This document shows, in pieces, positions 1 to 6,796 of a DNA stretch of 64,000 nucleotides; position 1 is the stretch's first letter; every line of letters starts with the position of its first letter. Below the pieces are notes generated by a model that was not told the DNA's origin, ran no database searches, and saw nothing but the letters and a program-made list of their open reading frames with translations. Origin of the DNA: Nostoc linckia NIES-25 (GTDB lineage: Bacteria > Cyanobacteriota > Cyanobacteriia > Cyanobacteriales > Nostocaceae); NCBI RefSeq assembly GCF_002368035.1, contig NZ_AP018224.1:1-64000 (forward strand), read 5' to 3'. The position numbers and the translations under genes are program-made.

Positions 1-855
1 TGTAGAAATATCGTTACCAGCAGATTCCATCATCAGTTGAGTGCGACGATTAATTAGTGCAAAATGAGCGCCAAATATACCTTGATAGAAATGCATCTCA
101 TCGCAGACAATAATTGATATTTTTCTGACTGTTTCGAGAAAACCCCAGTTTGAATTGTACTGAAAACTATTTAGTTCGTGGTTCCATACATCGGGTGTTA
201 CGCATAGAATTGATGGTTTATTACTATAAAGTAATTTACGCTCTTGAGGTGGAATATCTCCGTTAATATTCAGGACTTGTGGACGGATTTCTTTGTCCAA
301 GTGACTGACAAACAAGTTGATTTTCTCTACCTGATCGAATGCAAGTGCCTTGAGATTGAAAAACACTAAGGCTGATTTACCTTTCAGGCACTCGTGTATA
401 ACTGGAATCAGGAAAGAGATACTTTTACCGCTGCTAGTAGGAGTCTGGAGAATGATATCTTTTCCTTGCTTATAGGCTTCCCAAGCTTCGACTTGATGAG
501 AATATAATTGAGTGATTCCTGATTGAATTAGGGCATTTTTAACAGCAAAGTGGATATCATCTGGTATGTGATAGAGTTTAGCTTCTTGATTGGGGATGAT
601 ATCACAATTTTTTAGTTTTCCTGCTCCATCTAATATAGCTGCTATCTCTTGATATAAAATACTCTTACTAGATGGTGCTGCGTTAAGAGGTAATAAATTG
701 CCATTGTTTACTTCTTGCTGCCAATTAAAAATTATCTGATTGACATTGCCTTTTTTGAAGTAGAGGTTTTCATCAATTATGGCAGCAATGTGAATAATAC
801 CATGTTCTTTGGAATAGATTTGTTTATTCGGTTGTAACCATTCCCAATTGCTCAT
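1..855 (-). CDS. DEAD/DEAH-box helicase, MrfA/YprA-like (N-terminal part; runs off the left edge)
   Basis: The reading frame opens at the ATG at 855-853 and is still open at base 1, giving 285 codons. The product begins MSNWEWLQPNKQ and has an N-terminal region of about 130 residues. A helicase core follows: Walker A TPTSSGKS near residue 140, FFNLKALAFDQV (motif Ia region), and DEMHFYQGIFGAH, a variant Walker B. The last motif matches the DEAH/DELH-TYRGxFGSH signature of the YprA/MrfA family of superfamily 2 helicases, which act in DNA repair and are also found in some defence islands. The C-terminal helicase lobe and any zinc domain lie outside the window, so subfamily and role are inferred. 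An imperfect inverted repeat lies 9-32 nt upstream of the start codon. Confidence 0.75.
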   Translation of the reverse strand, partial: MSNWEWLQPNKQIYSKEHGIIHIAAIIDENLYFKKGNVNQIIFNWQQEVNNGNLLPLNAAPSSKSILYQEIAAILDGAGKLKNCDIIPNQEAKLYHIPDDIHFAVKNALIQSGITQLYSHQVEAWEAYKQGKDIILQTPTSSGKSISFLIPVIHECLKGKSALVFFNLKALAFDQVEKINLFVSHLDKEIRPQVLNINGDIPPQERKLLYSNKPSILCVTPDVWNHELNSFQYNSNWGFLETVRKISIIVCDEMHFYQGIFGAHFALINRRTQLMMESAGNDIST

Positions 856-863
856 AAAAATTA

Positions 864-887
864 CCTGCTTGCTATTTAGCAGGCAGG
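864..887. repeat. imperfect inverted repeat before the helicase start
   Basis: Arms 864-874 (CCTGCTTGCTA) and 877-887 are complementary with one mismatch and a 2-nt loop. In the helicase mRNA this hairpin begins 9 nt upstream of the start codon, where a ribosome binding site would be. It could be a repressor operator or a translational hairpin. The arms are seen; the role is a guess. Confidence 0.4.
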
Positions 888-978
888 CGTTAGTAAAAGT
901 GGTGGTATTTACTGTTATGATTTATCTAACAATTATGACAACTAACTTGAGTGCATCTAGATAAATTTACTCTCATAT

Positions 979-1028
979 TTTACTCAAATGTATTTTTAAT
1001 ATTCAGGAATAATCTCTATTTGAGTAAA
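979..1028. repeat. inverted repeat (11-bp perfect arms) in the 856-1154 intergenic stretch
   Basis: TTTACTCAAAT at 979-989 is matched by its exact reverse complement at 1018-1028, with a 28-nt A+T-rich loop. It lies between the helicase gene and the 3' end of the DUF326 gene. No U-run follows directly on either strand, so it is not a clear terminator. Apart from this and the hairpin at 864-887, nothing else is recognisable between 856 and 1154. Confidence 0.35.
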
Positions 1029-1154
1029 TATTTTTAAGTAAAATATTCATGTAATCCTAACTAAGAAGCAAGTTCGAGATTTCTTTTATTCAAATGGCGA
1101 TCGCTGACCACTGCACAAATAAATTACAACACAGCAGTCAGCGATTACAGCTAC

Positions 1155-1508
1155 TTACGCCATAGCTTTCGCCATTTGACGACAAGAATCCGCACAGCGA
1201 CGGCAAGATTCGGCACAGCGTTTACAGTGGTCGCTATCATGTTTCTCGCACTCAGCCGCACAGCGATCGCAAGCTGACGCACAGACATCGCACATCTGAG
1301 CATGGAGAGCTGAATTGCGAGACATGAAACGGGCGCACAAAGCACAAGTATCAGCACAGTCGCGGCACAACTTAATACATTGAGCCATCATCTGTACCAT
1401 GTTGCTACTTAAACAGGCATCGGCACAGTTTTCACAGTCACGTAAGCAATCAAAGCAAGCCTCTATACAAGTTTCAAGCAAGGATTGGTGAGATTGGGCT
1501 GTCGTCAT
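1155..1508 (-). CDS. four-helix-bundle copper-binding protein, DUF326/Csp-like
   Basis: The 117-aa product has 21 cysteines, nearly all in CxxC or CxxxC spacing (residues 14, 18, 21, 25, 28, 32, 44, 48, 51, 55, 58, 73, 76, 80, 83, 87, 95, 98, 102, 105, 109). This is the pattern of DUF326/Csp copper-storage proteins, in which Cys residues line a four-helix bundle and bind many Cu(I) ions. There is no signal peptide, so it should be cytosolic. The start ATG is preceded by a GGAGG-like purine run (TCGGAGGTAAATT on the minus strand). Upstream DNA carries two TTTCAT direct repeats. A decayed second copy lies at 18741-18866. Function follows from the family; binding of copper here is inferred. Confidence 0.88.
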   Translation of the reverse strand: MTTAQSHQSLLETCIEACFDCLRDCENCADACLSSNMVQMMAQCIKLCRDCADTCALCARFMSRNSALHAQMCDVCASACDRCAAECEKHDSDHCKRCAESCRRCADSCRQMAKAMA

Positions 1509-1646
1509 AATTTACCTCCGATTTAAAGTCATCAATTTCACATGAAGCAGTATTTATGCCTCCGCGCCCTTACATTAAAAAATTACCAATATGCTTACGT
1601 CTACCTAATGGCAGGAAGAAGATTTATTACTAATTATATAGACCAA

Positions 1647-1663
1647 TTTCATGCTGATTTCAT
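1647..1663 (+). promoter_or_regulatory. TTTCAT-N5-TTTCAT box (site 1)
   Basis: The sequence is TTTCATGCTGATTTCAT: two exact 6-mers with an 11-bp period, as for OmpR/PhoB-type regulators binding as tandem dimers. It lies 139 bp upstream of the divergent DUF326 gene and 121 bp before the glutathione-reductase-like fragment. Confidence 0.75.
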
Positions 1664-1703
1664 TTGAGTATGTATAACTAATTTTTTATTGAAATTGCAA
1701 AGA

Positions 1704-1720
1704 TTTCATACTAATTTCAT
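1704..1720 (+). promoter_or_regulatory. TTTCAT-N5-TTTCAT box (site 2)
   Basis: The spacer is ACTAA. The box lies 64 bp before the ATG at 1784, a suitable distance for activating the promoter of the truncated flavoenzyme reading frame. With site 1 it makes this divergent intergenic region doubly equipped. Confidence 0.75.
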
Positions 1721-1783
1721 CGCTTTATGAAAAGGTAAAAATATAGGGAAATATAGCGTAATTAAAAAATGAGTTGATCATTT

Positions 1784-1897
1784 ATGAGCTTTGATTATGA
1801 CCTCTTTGTAATTGGCGCAGGACCTGGAGGTCTTGCTGCCGCTAGACAATCTGCTGCTCATGGTGCTCGTGTGTTAATTTCCGATTGTTATGTATAA
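1784..1897 (+). pseudogene. N-terminal fragment of a glutathione/mercuric-reductase-like flavoenzyme
   Basis: The frame encodes 37 residues, starting MSFDYDLFVIGAGPGGLAAA. It has the GxGxxG FAD-binding fold typical of pyridine nucleotide-disulfide oxidoreductases such as Gor and MerA. The similarity ends after the first beta-alpha-beta unit (ARVLIS), and a TAA follows at 1895. The redox-active CxxxxC pair and the rest of the roughly 450-residue enzyme are absent. The next gene starts at the very next base, which suggests a deletion or recombination junction near 1880. Two TTTCAT boxes upstream suggest the parent gene belonged to the metal regulon. Confidence 0.75.
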
Positions 1898-2671
1898 ATG
1901 CTCGATTATTTCTTAATTCAATTTGCTCTGATGTCACAAAACAGGAAATTTTTGCTAGTAGTATTTCAACGACTTATTGAGATAATTGCTAATAAAATAC
2001 ACTTAAATTTAGCTAAAATCAACTTGCTCAAAAAAAGGAAGTTGAAGTGGCGATCGCTAATTATTGTAATATTATTTTTAGTTTCGTTAATTGTGCTTTG
2101 GCAAGGATTTAGCACTCGCAAAACCTCTACCATTCCTGAATACACTCCACCTTTAGTAATGAAAGAAGGCGATCCTTACATTCGCGCACTCATGCGTACT
2201 ATTACTGCCAGTGAAGCTCTAGATTCTAACCCCTATACTTTACTCTATGGTGGTAGGCATTTTTCCAATTTCAGTCGTCATCCCAATCAATGCATAACAA
2301 TTGTTTCTGTCCCTCATAAAAGCGAGTGCAGTACAGCAGCAGGTCGCTATCAAATTCTGACAACTACCTGGCAGGAAAAATTAAAAAAATACCATCATAA
2401 ATTCTTTAATTTATCAAGTGTAAACCCCAAGAGTTTTGAACCAGAAATTCAAGATCAAGTGGTATACGCGTGGCTCACCGATCGCCACGTTTGGGGAGTT
2501 GATATTGCAGTTCGGCTGAGACAAGGGAAACTAAATCAGGTTTTACAATTGTTATCTGGTACTTGGACAAGTTTGGGATATGGTACAGAAAATAATCAAG
2601 CTACGCCTTTGCTATCACAGGTTTATCAGCGAGTGCTAACAGAGGAATTAACAGCAATAAAAACAAGATAA
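1898..2671 (+). CDS. membrane-anchored phage-lambda-type lysozyme (endolysin-like glycosidase)
   Basis: The product is 257 aa. Residues about 50-70 form a membrane-spanning anchor (SLIIVILFLVSLIVLW) preceded by a Lys/Arg-rich stretch, which predicts a catalytic domain outside the cytoplasm. Residues about 85-250 resemble the lambda R endolysin/muramidase family: ITASEALDSNPYTLLYGG with the likely catalytic Glu, FSRHPN, TAAGRYQIL and GTWTSLGYG. Such enzymes cut peptidoglycan as lytic transglycosylases. It abuts a truncated flavoenzyme and could have arrived by the same rearrangement. On a conjugative plasmid a VirB1-like role is conceivable, but it is far from the transfer cluster and that link is only inference. 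An internal start at codon 12 is possible. Confidence 0.8.
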   Translation: MLDYFLIQFALMSQNRKFLLVVFQRLIEIIANKIHLNLAKINLLKKRKLKWRSLIIVILFLVSLIVLWQGFSTRKTSTIPEYTPPLVMKEGDPYIRALMRTITASEALDSNPYTLLYGGRHFSNFSRHPNQCITIVSVPHKSECSTAAGRYQILTTTWQEKLKKYHHKFFNLSSVNPKSFEPEIQDQVVYAWLTDRHVWGVDIAVRLRQGKLNQVLQLLSGTWTSLGYGTENNQATPLLSQVYQRVLTEELTAIKTR

Positions 2672-2722
2672 TTCTGAGAAATAGAAATAGATAAATTTCA
2701 GTAGAAAAGTAACAACTTAAAT

Positions 2723-3622
2723 CTATGCACCTTTCTGCTCTTGATGAAACTGTGCTGTTGTTAAAGGTGATTTTTTTGCCTGCATTTCTAACAATTCTGG
2801 GATGGTTACAAACTTATAACCATGCTGTTTAAGTGAAGCAATAATTTGCGGTAAAGCTTTAACTGTGTGTGAGCGATCGCCACCACCATCATGCATCAGT
2901 ACTATGCCACCAGGTTTCGCGTACTTTAGTACATTGTTGACGAGTCTGGATACTGGAGGACGACGATAGTCTATCGAGTCATCTGACCACATGAGAACAG
3001 CATAATTATTCTTTTTAGCGTAATCAGCTACACCATTGTTGAGGATGCCATAAGGCGGACGAAACAGAGAAGTTTTTACCCCCATAGTTTGATAAATAGC
3101 TGTTGCAGTGGACTCAATTTCACGCGCAGCAACAGACAGGTTCATCTTTCGATACCAGTGATGCCACGTATGATTACCAATTGCGTGGCCCTCGGCTACC
3201 TCTAGCTTGGCAATCTGAGGGAAATAATGCACCATTTCCCCCACACAGAAGAACGTTGCCTTAATATTTTGTTGCTTCAGGATTTGTAGCACCTGTTGTG
3301 TGTATTTAGGTGCGGGGCCATCATCAAAAGTCAGCGCGATGACTTTATCTGGTTTACTCAGTTGTGCCTGTTGAATAATTTTTCCCTGAAACTCATTAGG
3401 AACTCTAAAGATGTGGATGTTTACTTGTGCGATATCAGCTTTATTGGATGCCGAACTATGCTGATTGCTCACCGCGTTGGCACTGAATTGTTTTAGTTTT
3501 TTGTCTAATGTCTGATATTCTGAGCGTTCTGAAAACCAAAATCTTCCGAAACCAAAATTGCATAGGACTGCGATTAGCGGGATGAATGCTATTCCCCCAA
3601 TCAATAATTTCAGCTTTATCAT
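2723..3622 (-). CDS. polysaccharide deacetylase (NodB-homology carbohydrate esterase family 4)
   Basis: The product is 299 aa with an N-terminal membrane anchor (residues about 5-25) and a NodB domain from about residue 90. It shows motif 1 TFDDGPAP (metal and catalytic Asp), motif 2 GNHTWHH (metal-binding His pair), motif 3 RPPYG and the later MHDGGG. CE4 enzymes remove N-acetyl groups from peptidoglycan or other N-acetylglucosamine polymers at the cell surface. The ATG at 3622 is preceded by AAGGA. It converges with the upstream lysozyme gene, so two cell-wall enzymes sit back to back. The exact substrate cannot be read from sequence. Confidence 0.9.
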   Translation of the reverse strand: MIKLKLLIGGIAFIPLIAVLCNFGFGRFWFSERSEYQTLDKKLKQFSANAVSNQHSSASNKADIAQVNIHIFRVPNEFQGKIIQQAQLSKPDKVIALTFDDGPAPKYTQQVLQILKQQNIKATFFCVGEMVHYFPQIAKLEVAEGHAIGNHTWHHWYRKMNLSVAAREIESTATAIYQTMGVKTSLFRPPYGILNNGVADYAKKNNYAVLMWSDDSIDYRRPPVSRLVNNVLKYAKPGGIVLMHDGGGDRSHTVKALPQIIASLKQHGYKFVTIPELLEMQAKKSPLTTAQFHQEQKGA

Positions 3623-3829
3623 ATTAGATTTCCTTATAATTACTACAAAGACAAATTATTTTAACGTTACTTCCATAACATAATTATTTGTCCTATTTTG
3701 AACTCTAGAGCTAGCTAGGTAAACCAAAGTAGGGTGTCACAAAAGAATTAGAACTGGAGTTTATGTGATAATTCATACCAGTATTCTAATTTTTTGTATT
3801 TAGTCTTTGCTAAGAGCAGCAATCTTTAA

Positions 3830-3846
3830 TTTCATCCTAATTTCAT
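3830..3846 (+). promoter_or_regulatory. TTTCAT-N5-TTTCAT box (site 3)
   Basis: The spacer is CCTAA. About 23 bp further on is TATGTAGTAAG, which could supply a -10 element, placing the box near -35. The next gene is DUF305 at 4008. Confidence 0.75.
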
Positions 3847-3947
3847 CTTCGGCTGTCAAACTATGTAGTAAGTACAACAGTTGCATTGTAAGCAACTAGT
3901 ATCTAGATGATTTTATTACCCGATTAAAGAATAAAACACTTAAAGGG

Positions 3948-3979
3948 TTGACTCTCCAGTTAACTGGAGATTCCAAAAT
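3948..3979 (+). promoter_or_regulatory. MerR-family promoter/operator for the DUF305 gene
   Basis: TTGACT at 3948-3953, a 20-bp spacer containing a perfect 16-bp palindrome CTCCAGTTAACTGGAG (3954-3969), and CAAAAT at 3974-3979. An over-long 19-20 bp spacer with a central dyad is the hallmark of promoters that MerR, CueR or ZntR regulators untwist. The same layout precedes merR (29824-29855) and copZ (36947-36978). Confidence 0.85.
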
Positions 3980-4007
3980 GAAATCAGGAAACATTTAAAT
4001 AATCCCT

Positions 4008-4706
4008 ATGCAACTTTCTACTCTAAAAAACAGCTTTTTGTCATTGACCTTAGTAGCGATCGCTTTTGTTCCAACCAGCCTATTAACAGCTTGTTCTACA
4101 ACTACTTCCCAAAACCAAGCATCAAACCCTACTACCACCGCCACTAATACTAGCGACAAGCACCCAATGAATCATGGTGATGGCATGAATCACAACATGA
4201 CAATGGATTTAGGTTCAGCCGATGCTAATTATGATTTGCGGTTTATTGACGCAATGATTCCGCACCATCAAGGGGCGGTAGAAATGGCAAAACAAGCGCT
4301 GGAGAAATCAAAACGTCCTGAAATTAAAAAGCTGGCTTCGGAAATTATCAAAGCTCAAGATCAAGAAATCGCCCAGTTGAAACAATGGCGCACAGCTTGG
4401 TATCCCTCTGCCAGCAGTACCCCAGTCGCTTATGATGCGAAAACAGGTAAAACAGTCCCAATGCCTGAAGAACAGATGCAAGGCATGATGATGAATATGG
4501 ACTTAGGAGCCGCCGATACTGAGTTTGACTTGCGGTTCATAAATGCAATGATTCCCCATCATGAAAGTGCAATTACAATGGCTCAAGATGCATTGAGTAA
4601 ATCTAAGCGTCCTGAAATCAAGAAATTAGCTCAAAGTATCATTGATTCACAGCAAGCAGAGATTAACCAAATGAAACAGTGGCGAAAAACTTGGTATAAC
4701 AAGTGA
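4008..4706 (+). CDS. DUF305 metal-binding lipoprotein with two tandem domains (CopM-like)
   Basis: The product is 232 aa with a signal peptide and a lipobox-like LLTAC around residues 25-29, so it is probably lipid-anchored or periplasmic. A His/Met-rich linker (HPMNHGDGMNHNMTM) follows, then two copies of the DUF305 domain, each with DLRFIxAMIPHH, MAxxAL and KRPEIKKLA, ending in QMKQWR-type helices. The repeats begin near residues 70 and 165. In Synechocystis the DUF305 protein CopM is encoded with the CopRS two-component system and protects against copper. By family and context this is a copper-binding periplasmic protein. Both a response-regulator box and a MerR promoter lie just upstream. 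Confidence 0.88.
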   Translation: MQLSTLKNSFLSLTLVAIAFVPTSLLTACSTTTSQNQASNPTTTATNTSDKHPMNHGDGMNHNMTMDLGSADANYDLRFIDAMIPHHQGAVEMAKQALEKSKRPEIKKLASEIIKAQDQEIAQLKQWRTAWYPSASSTPVAYDAKTGKTVPMPEEQMQGMMMNMDLGAADTEFDLRFINAMIPHHESAITMAQDALSKSKRPEIKKLAQSIIDSQQAEINQMKQWRKTWYNK

Positions 4707-5120
4707 GTTGAGTCCTTTACTTCTTTTACGGAGACGAAGACAGTGTAGCTTGCTTCCCCATAAGGTACGGAAAACCCGCAGGTTAAGCGGGAAACCCGCC
4801 GTAGGAACTAAAAAACCCCTTTGGGTTTCCCAAGTTAGAGAACTGGCGAAGCGCGAGTAGTCGAGCGTCACCTGAAGGGTAAGCAAAAGTATCTATGTGA
4901 AGCATGAGCCAAGTATGCAATGCCAATAGATAGGATGAGTATTTTTCACCTTTGAATTCCAGCTATGTTTAGGGTGATTTCACGAGCAGTCAAAGCTTGA
5001 TTTCATCCTAATTTCATTTCTAAATGAAAGACTAGTAAAAGAGTGCATTTTTGAAACTTAAAAGCACTTTTGAGCGATTGCAATTCCTTCCGTCTCAAAC
5101 TCAAGGACTTTAAAAGCGCG
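4707..5120. other. intergenic region with short palindromic repeats and a TTTCAT box
   Basis: Between about 4735 and 4885 lies a patch of G+C-rich dispersed repeat DNA. It includes an AAACCC/GGGTTT hairpin at 4813-4828, which may act as a weak terminator after DUF305. The TTTCAT box for the RND operon follows at 5001-5017. No gene is supported. Confidence 0.55.
5001..5017 (+). promoter_or_regulatory. TTTCAT-N5-TTTCAT box (site 4)
   Basis: The spacer is CCTAA. It lies about 100 bp before the adaptor-pump operon start at 5121. Confidence 0.75.
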
Positions 5121-6794
5121 ATGTCTAACTCTCTGCGTTCCCAAACACCTATAGCTATTGATTGTGTTTCTAGCACATTTCTGAGCCTGCTGTTATTAGC
5201 AAGTCCTACAGTTGTTATGGCTCATGGCGGACATGGAAATGAATTTCAAGAAGGAAGTGAAGCCACTTCAACTAATAATTCTATTCAGGTTGATGCTGAT
5301 ACAGCCAAACGTTTAGGGATTAAAGTCGAGCCAGTCCAACGTCAGCGGTTAGCTGTTGGCATCAAAACTACTGGACAAATCGAAACTCTTCCCAGCCAAA
5401 AAGTAGAAGTAACTACTCCAATTCAGGGGGCAAAAGTAGTTGAATTGTTGGTAGAACCTGGTGCGTCAGTAAAGCAAGGTCAACCTGTCGCTGTTGTAAC
5501 CAGCCCAGATTTAGTGACATTGCGCGTGGAATCTCAGGACAAATTAGCACAAGGTCAAGCTGATTTACGCTTCAGCCAAGCAGACTTAAGACTGGCTCAA
5601 CAGAATTACCAAAGATATCAACAAATAGCCGACTCTGAAATTGCTCAAGCACAAAGTCAAGTTGACTTTGCTCAAGAAAAGTACAACAAAGACAGGCAGT
5701 TAGCTGATGCTGGCGCTTTACCTCGTCGCAATGCCCTAGAATCTCAAACCCAACTAGCGCAAGCACAAGCCGAACTTACTAAAGCCAAAAGCCGCCGGGA
5801 CGTTATTGGAGCAGAAAATCAACTTAAACGCGCTCAAGCATCAGTTCAGTTAGCAAAGTCAAATATTAATCGCAGCAATACCAGTTATCAAACTCGACTT
5901 GCTCAACTGGGAAATCTCCCAAATTCTAAAGGACTAGTGACAGTAACTGCTCCTATCTCTGGTAAGGTTGCTGATAGAGAAGTGACTATTGGTCAAACTT
6001 TTAATGATGCCGGTGGCAAATTAATGACGATTGTCAACGATAGTCGGCTTTTTGCTACAGCTAACATTTATGAAAAAGATTTAAGCAAGGTAAGAACTGG
6101 TCAGAGAATTAGATTAAAAGTCGCTAGTCTGCCAGATCGTACCTTTTCTGGACGAATTTCTCGGATTGGAACGGTGGTAGAAGGAGAAACAAGAGTTGTA
6201 CCAGTACAAGCAGAGGTGAATAACTCTAACGGTCAACTCAAACCAGGAATGTTCGCGGAGCTAGAAGTTTTAACAGACCAAACGTCCTCTGCTATTTCAG
6301 CTATTCCTACCTCAGCAGTGGTTGACGCGAATGGTAAGAAAGTTGTTTATGTACAAAATGGTAATGCTTACCAAACAGTTGAAGTCACATTAGGTCAGAC
6401 CTCTGGAGATATGGTTGAGGTCAAGAGTGGCTTATTCGAGGGAGACATGATTGTCACTGTGCGCGCACCACAACTTTATGCACAATCATTACGGGGTGGT
6501 ACTAAGCCAACAGGCGAGACAAAAGAAGCTCCTGCACAAGCGACTGAAGTTAAAACGCCCAGCTTACCAGTACCGCTGTGGTTGCTAGGAGCAGGTGGAG
6601 GAGTTGCAATAGCTGCTGTAGCTTTCATTGCAGGTCGTCGCAGCAAGCCTCAACTCGTTCCAGTAGGAGCAGAATTTGCCTACGACGATGTACCGGAAAA
6701 CTCTATTAATGATTCTACAAACTCAGATGATAATCATCGCGTGCCTGATGAAGAATCAAAGGTCATAATCATTAGTAAAAATACTCAACAATAA
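5121..6794 (+). CDS. RND efflux periplasmic adaptor subunit (CusB/CzcB-like membrane fusion protein)
   Basis: The ATG at 5121 gives 557 aa with a signal sequence ending near VMAHG. An upstream TTG at 5070 would add 17 residues but precedes no signal-like start. A His/Gly patch (HGGHGNEF) follows. Next come a lipoyl-like hairpin domain (VEPGASVKQGQPVAVV), a long alpha-helical coiled coil rich in Gln and Ala (about residues 140-265) and beta-barrel domains (TAPISGKVADREVTIGQT). The protein should link the inner-membrane pump to an outer-membrane channel. Unusually, residues about 481-505 form a C-terminal membrane helix followed by RRS and an acidic tail. The stop codon is 2 bp before the pump gene, so the two are co-transcribed. 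No outer-membrane factor is encoded nearby. Confidence 0.9.
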   Translation: MSNSLRSQTPIAIDCVSSTFLSLLLLASPTVVMAHGGHGNEFQEGSEATSTNNSIQVDADTAKRLGIKVEPVQRQRLAVGIKTTGQIETLPSQKVEVTTPIQGAKVVELLVEPGASVKQGQPVAVVTSPDLVTLRVESQDKLAQGQADLRFSQADLRLAQQNYQRYQQIADSEIAQAQSQVDFAQEKYNKDRQLADAGALPRRNALESQTQLAQAQAELTKAKSRRDVIGAENQLKRAQASVQLAKSNINRSNTSYQTRLAQLGNLPNSKGLVTVTAPISGKVADREVTIGQTFNDAGGKLMTIVNDSRLFATANIYEKDLSKVRTGQRIRLKVASLPDRTFSGRISRIGTVVEGETRVVPVQAEVNNSNGQLKPGMFAELEVLTDQTSSAISAIPTSAVVDANGKKVVYVQNGNAYQTVEVTLGQTSGDMVEVKSGLFEGDMIVTVRAPQLYAQSLRGGTKPTGETKEAPAQATEVKTPSLPVPLWLLGAGGGVAIAAVAFIAGRRSKPQLVPVGAEFAYDDVPENSINDSTNSDDNHRVPDEESKVIIISKNTQQ

Positions 6795-6796
6795 AG

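Larger units (their letters stand above)
3623..4007. other. intergenic control region before the DUF305 gene
   Basis: This 385-bp stretch contains no credible gene. It holds a TTTCAT direct-repeat box at 3830-3846 and a MerR-type promoter at 3948-3979, so the downstream DUF305 gene appears to be under dual control. Confidence 0.7.

Noticed and set aside
1151..1357. A Val/Ala-rich 68-aa frame opposite the DUF326 region
   Set aside because: It is a same-strand alternate frame of the Cys-rich repeat, with no ribosome site and no family features.
3974..4000. A further TTTCAT box near 3975-3995
   Set aside because: Only a single half-site-like ATGAAATC is present, without an 11-bp partner.
4647..4886. 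A 79-aa minus-strand frame after DUF305
   Set aside because: It covers dispersed repeat DNA and the end of DUF305; no ribosome site or recognisable sequence.
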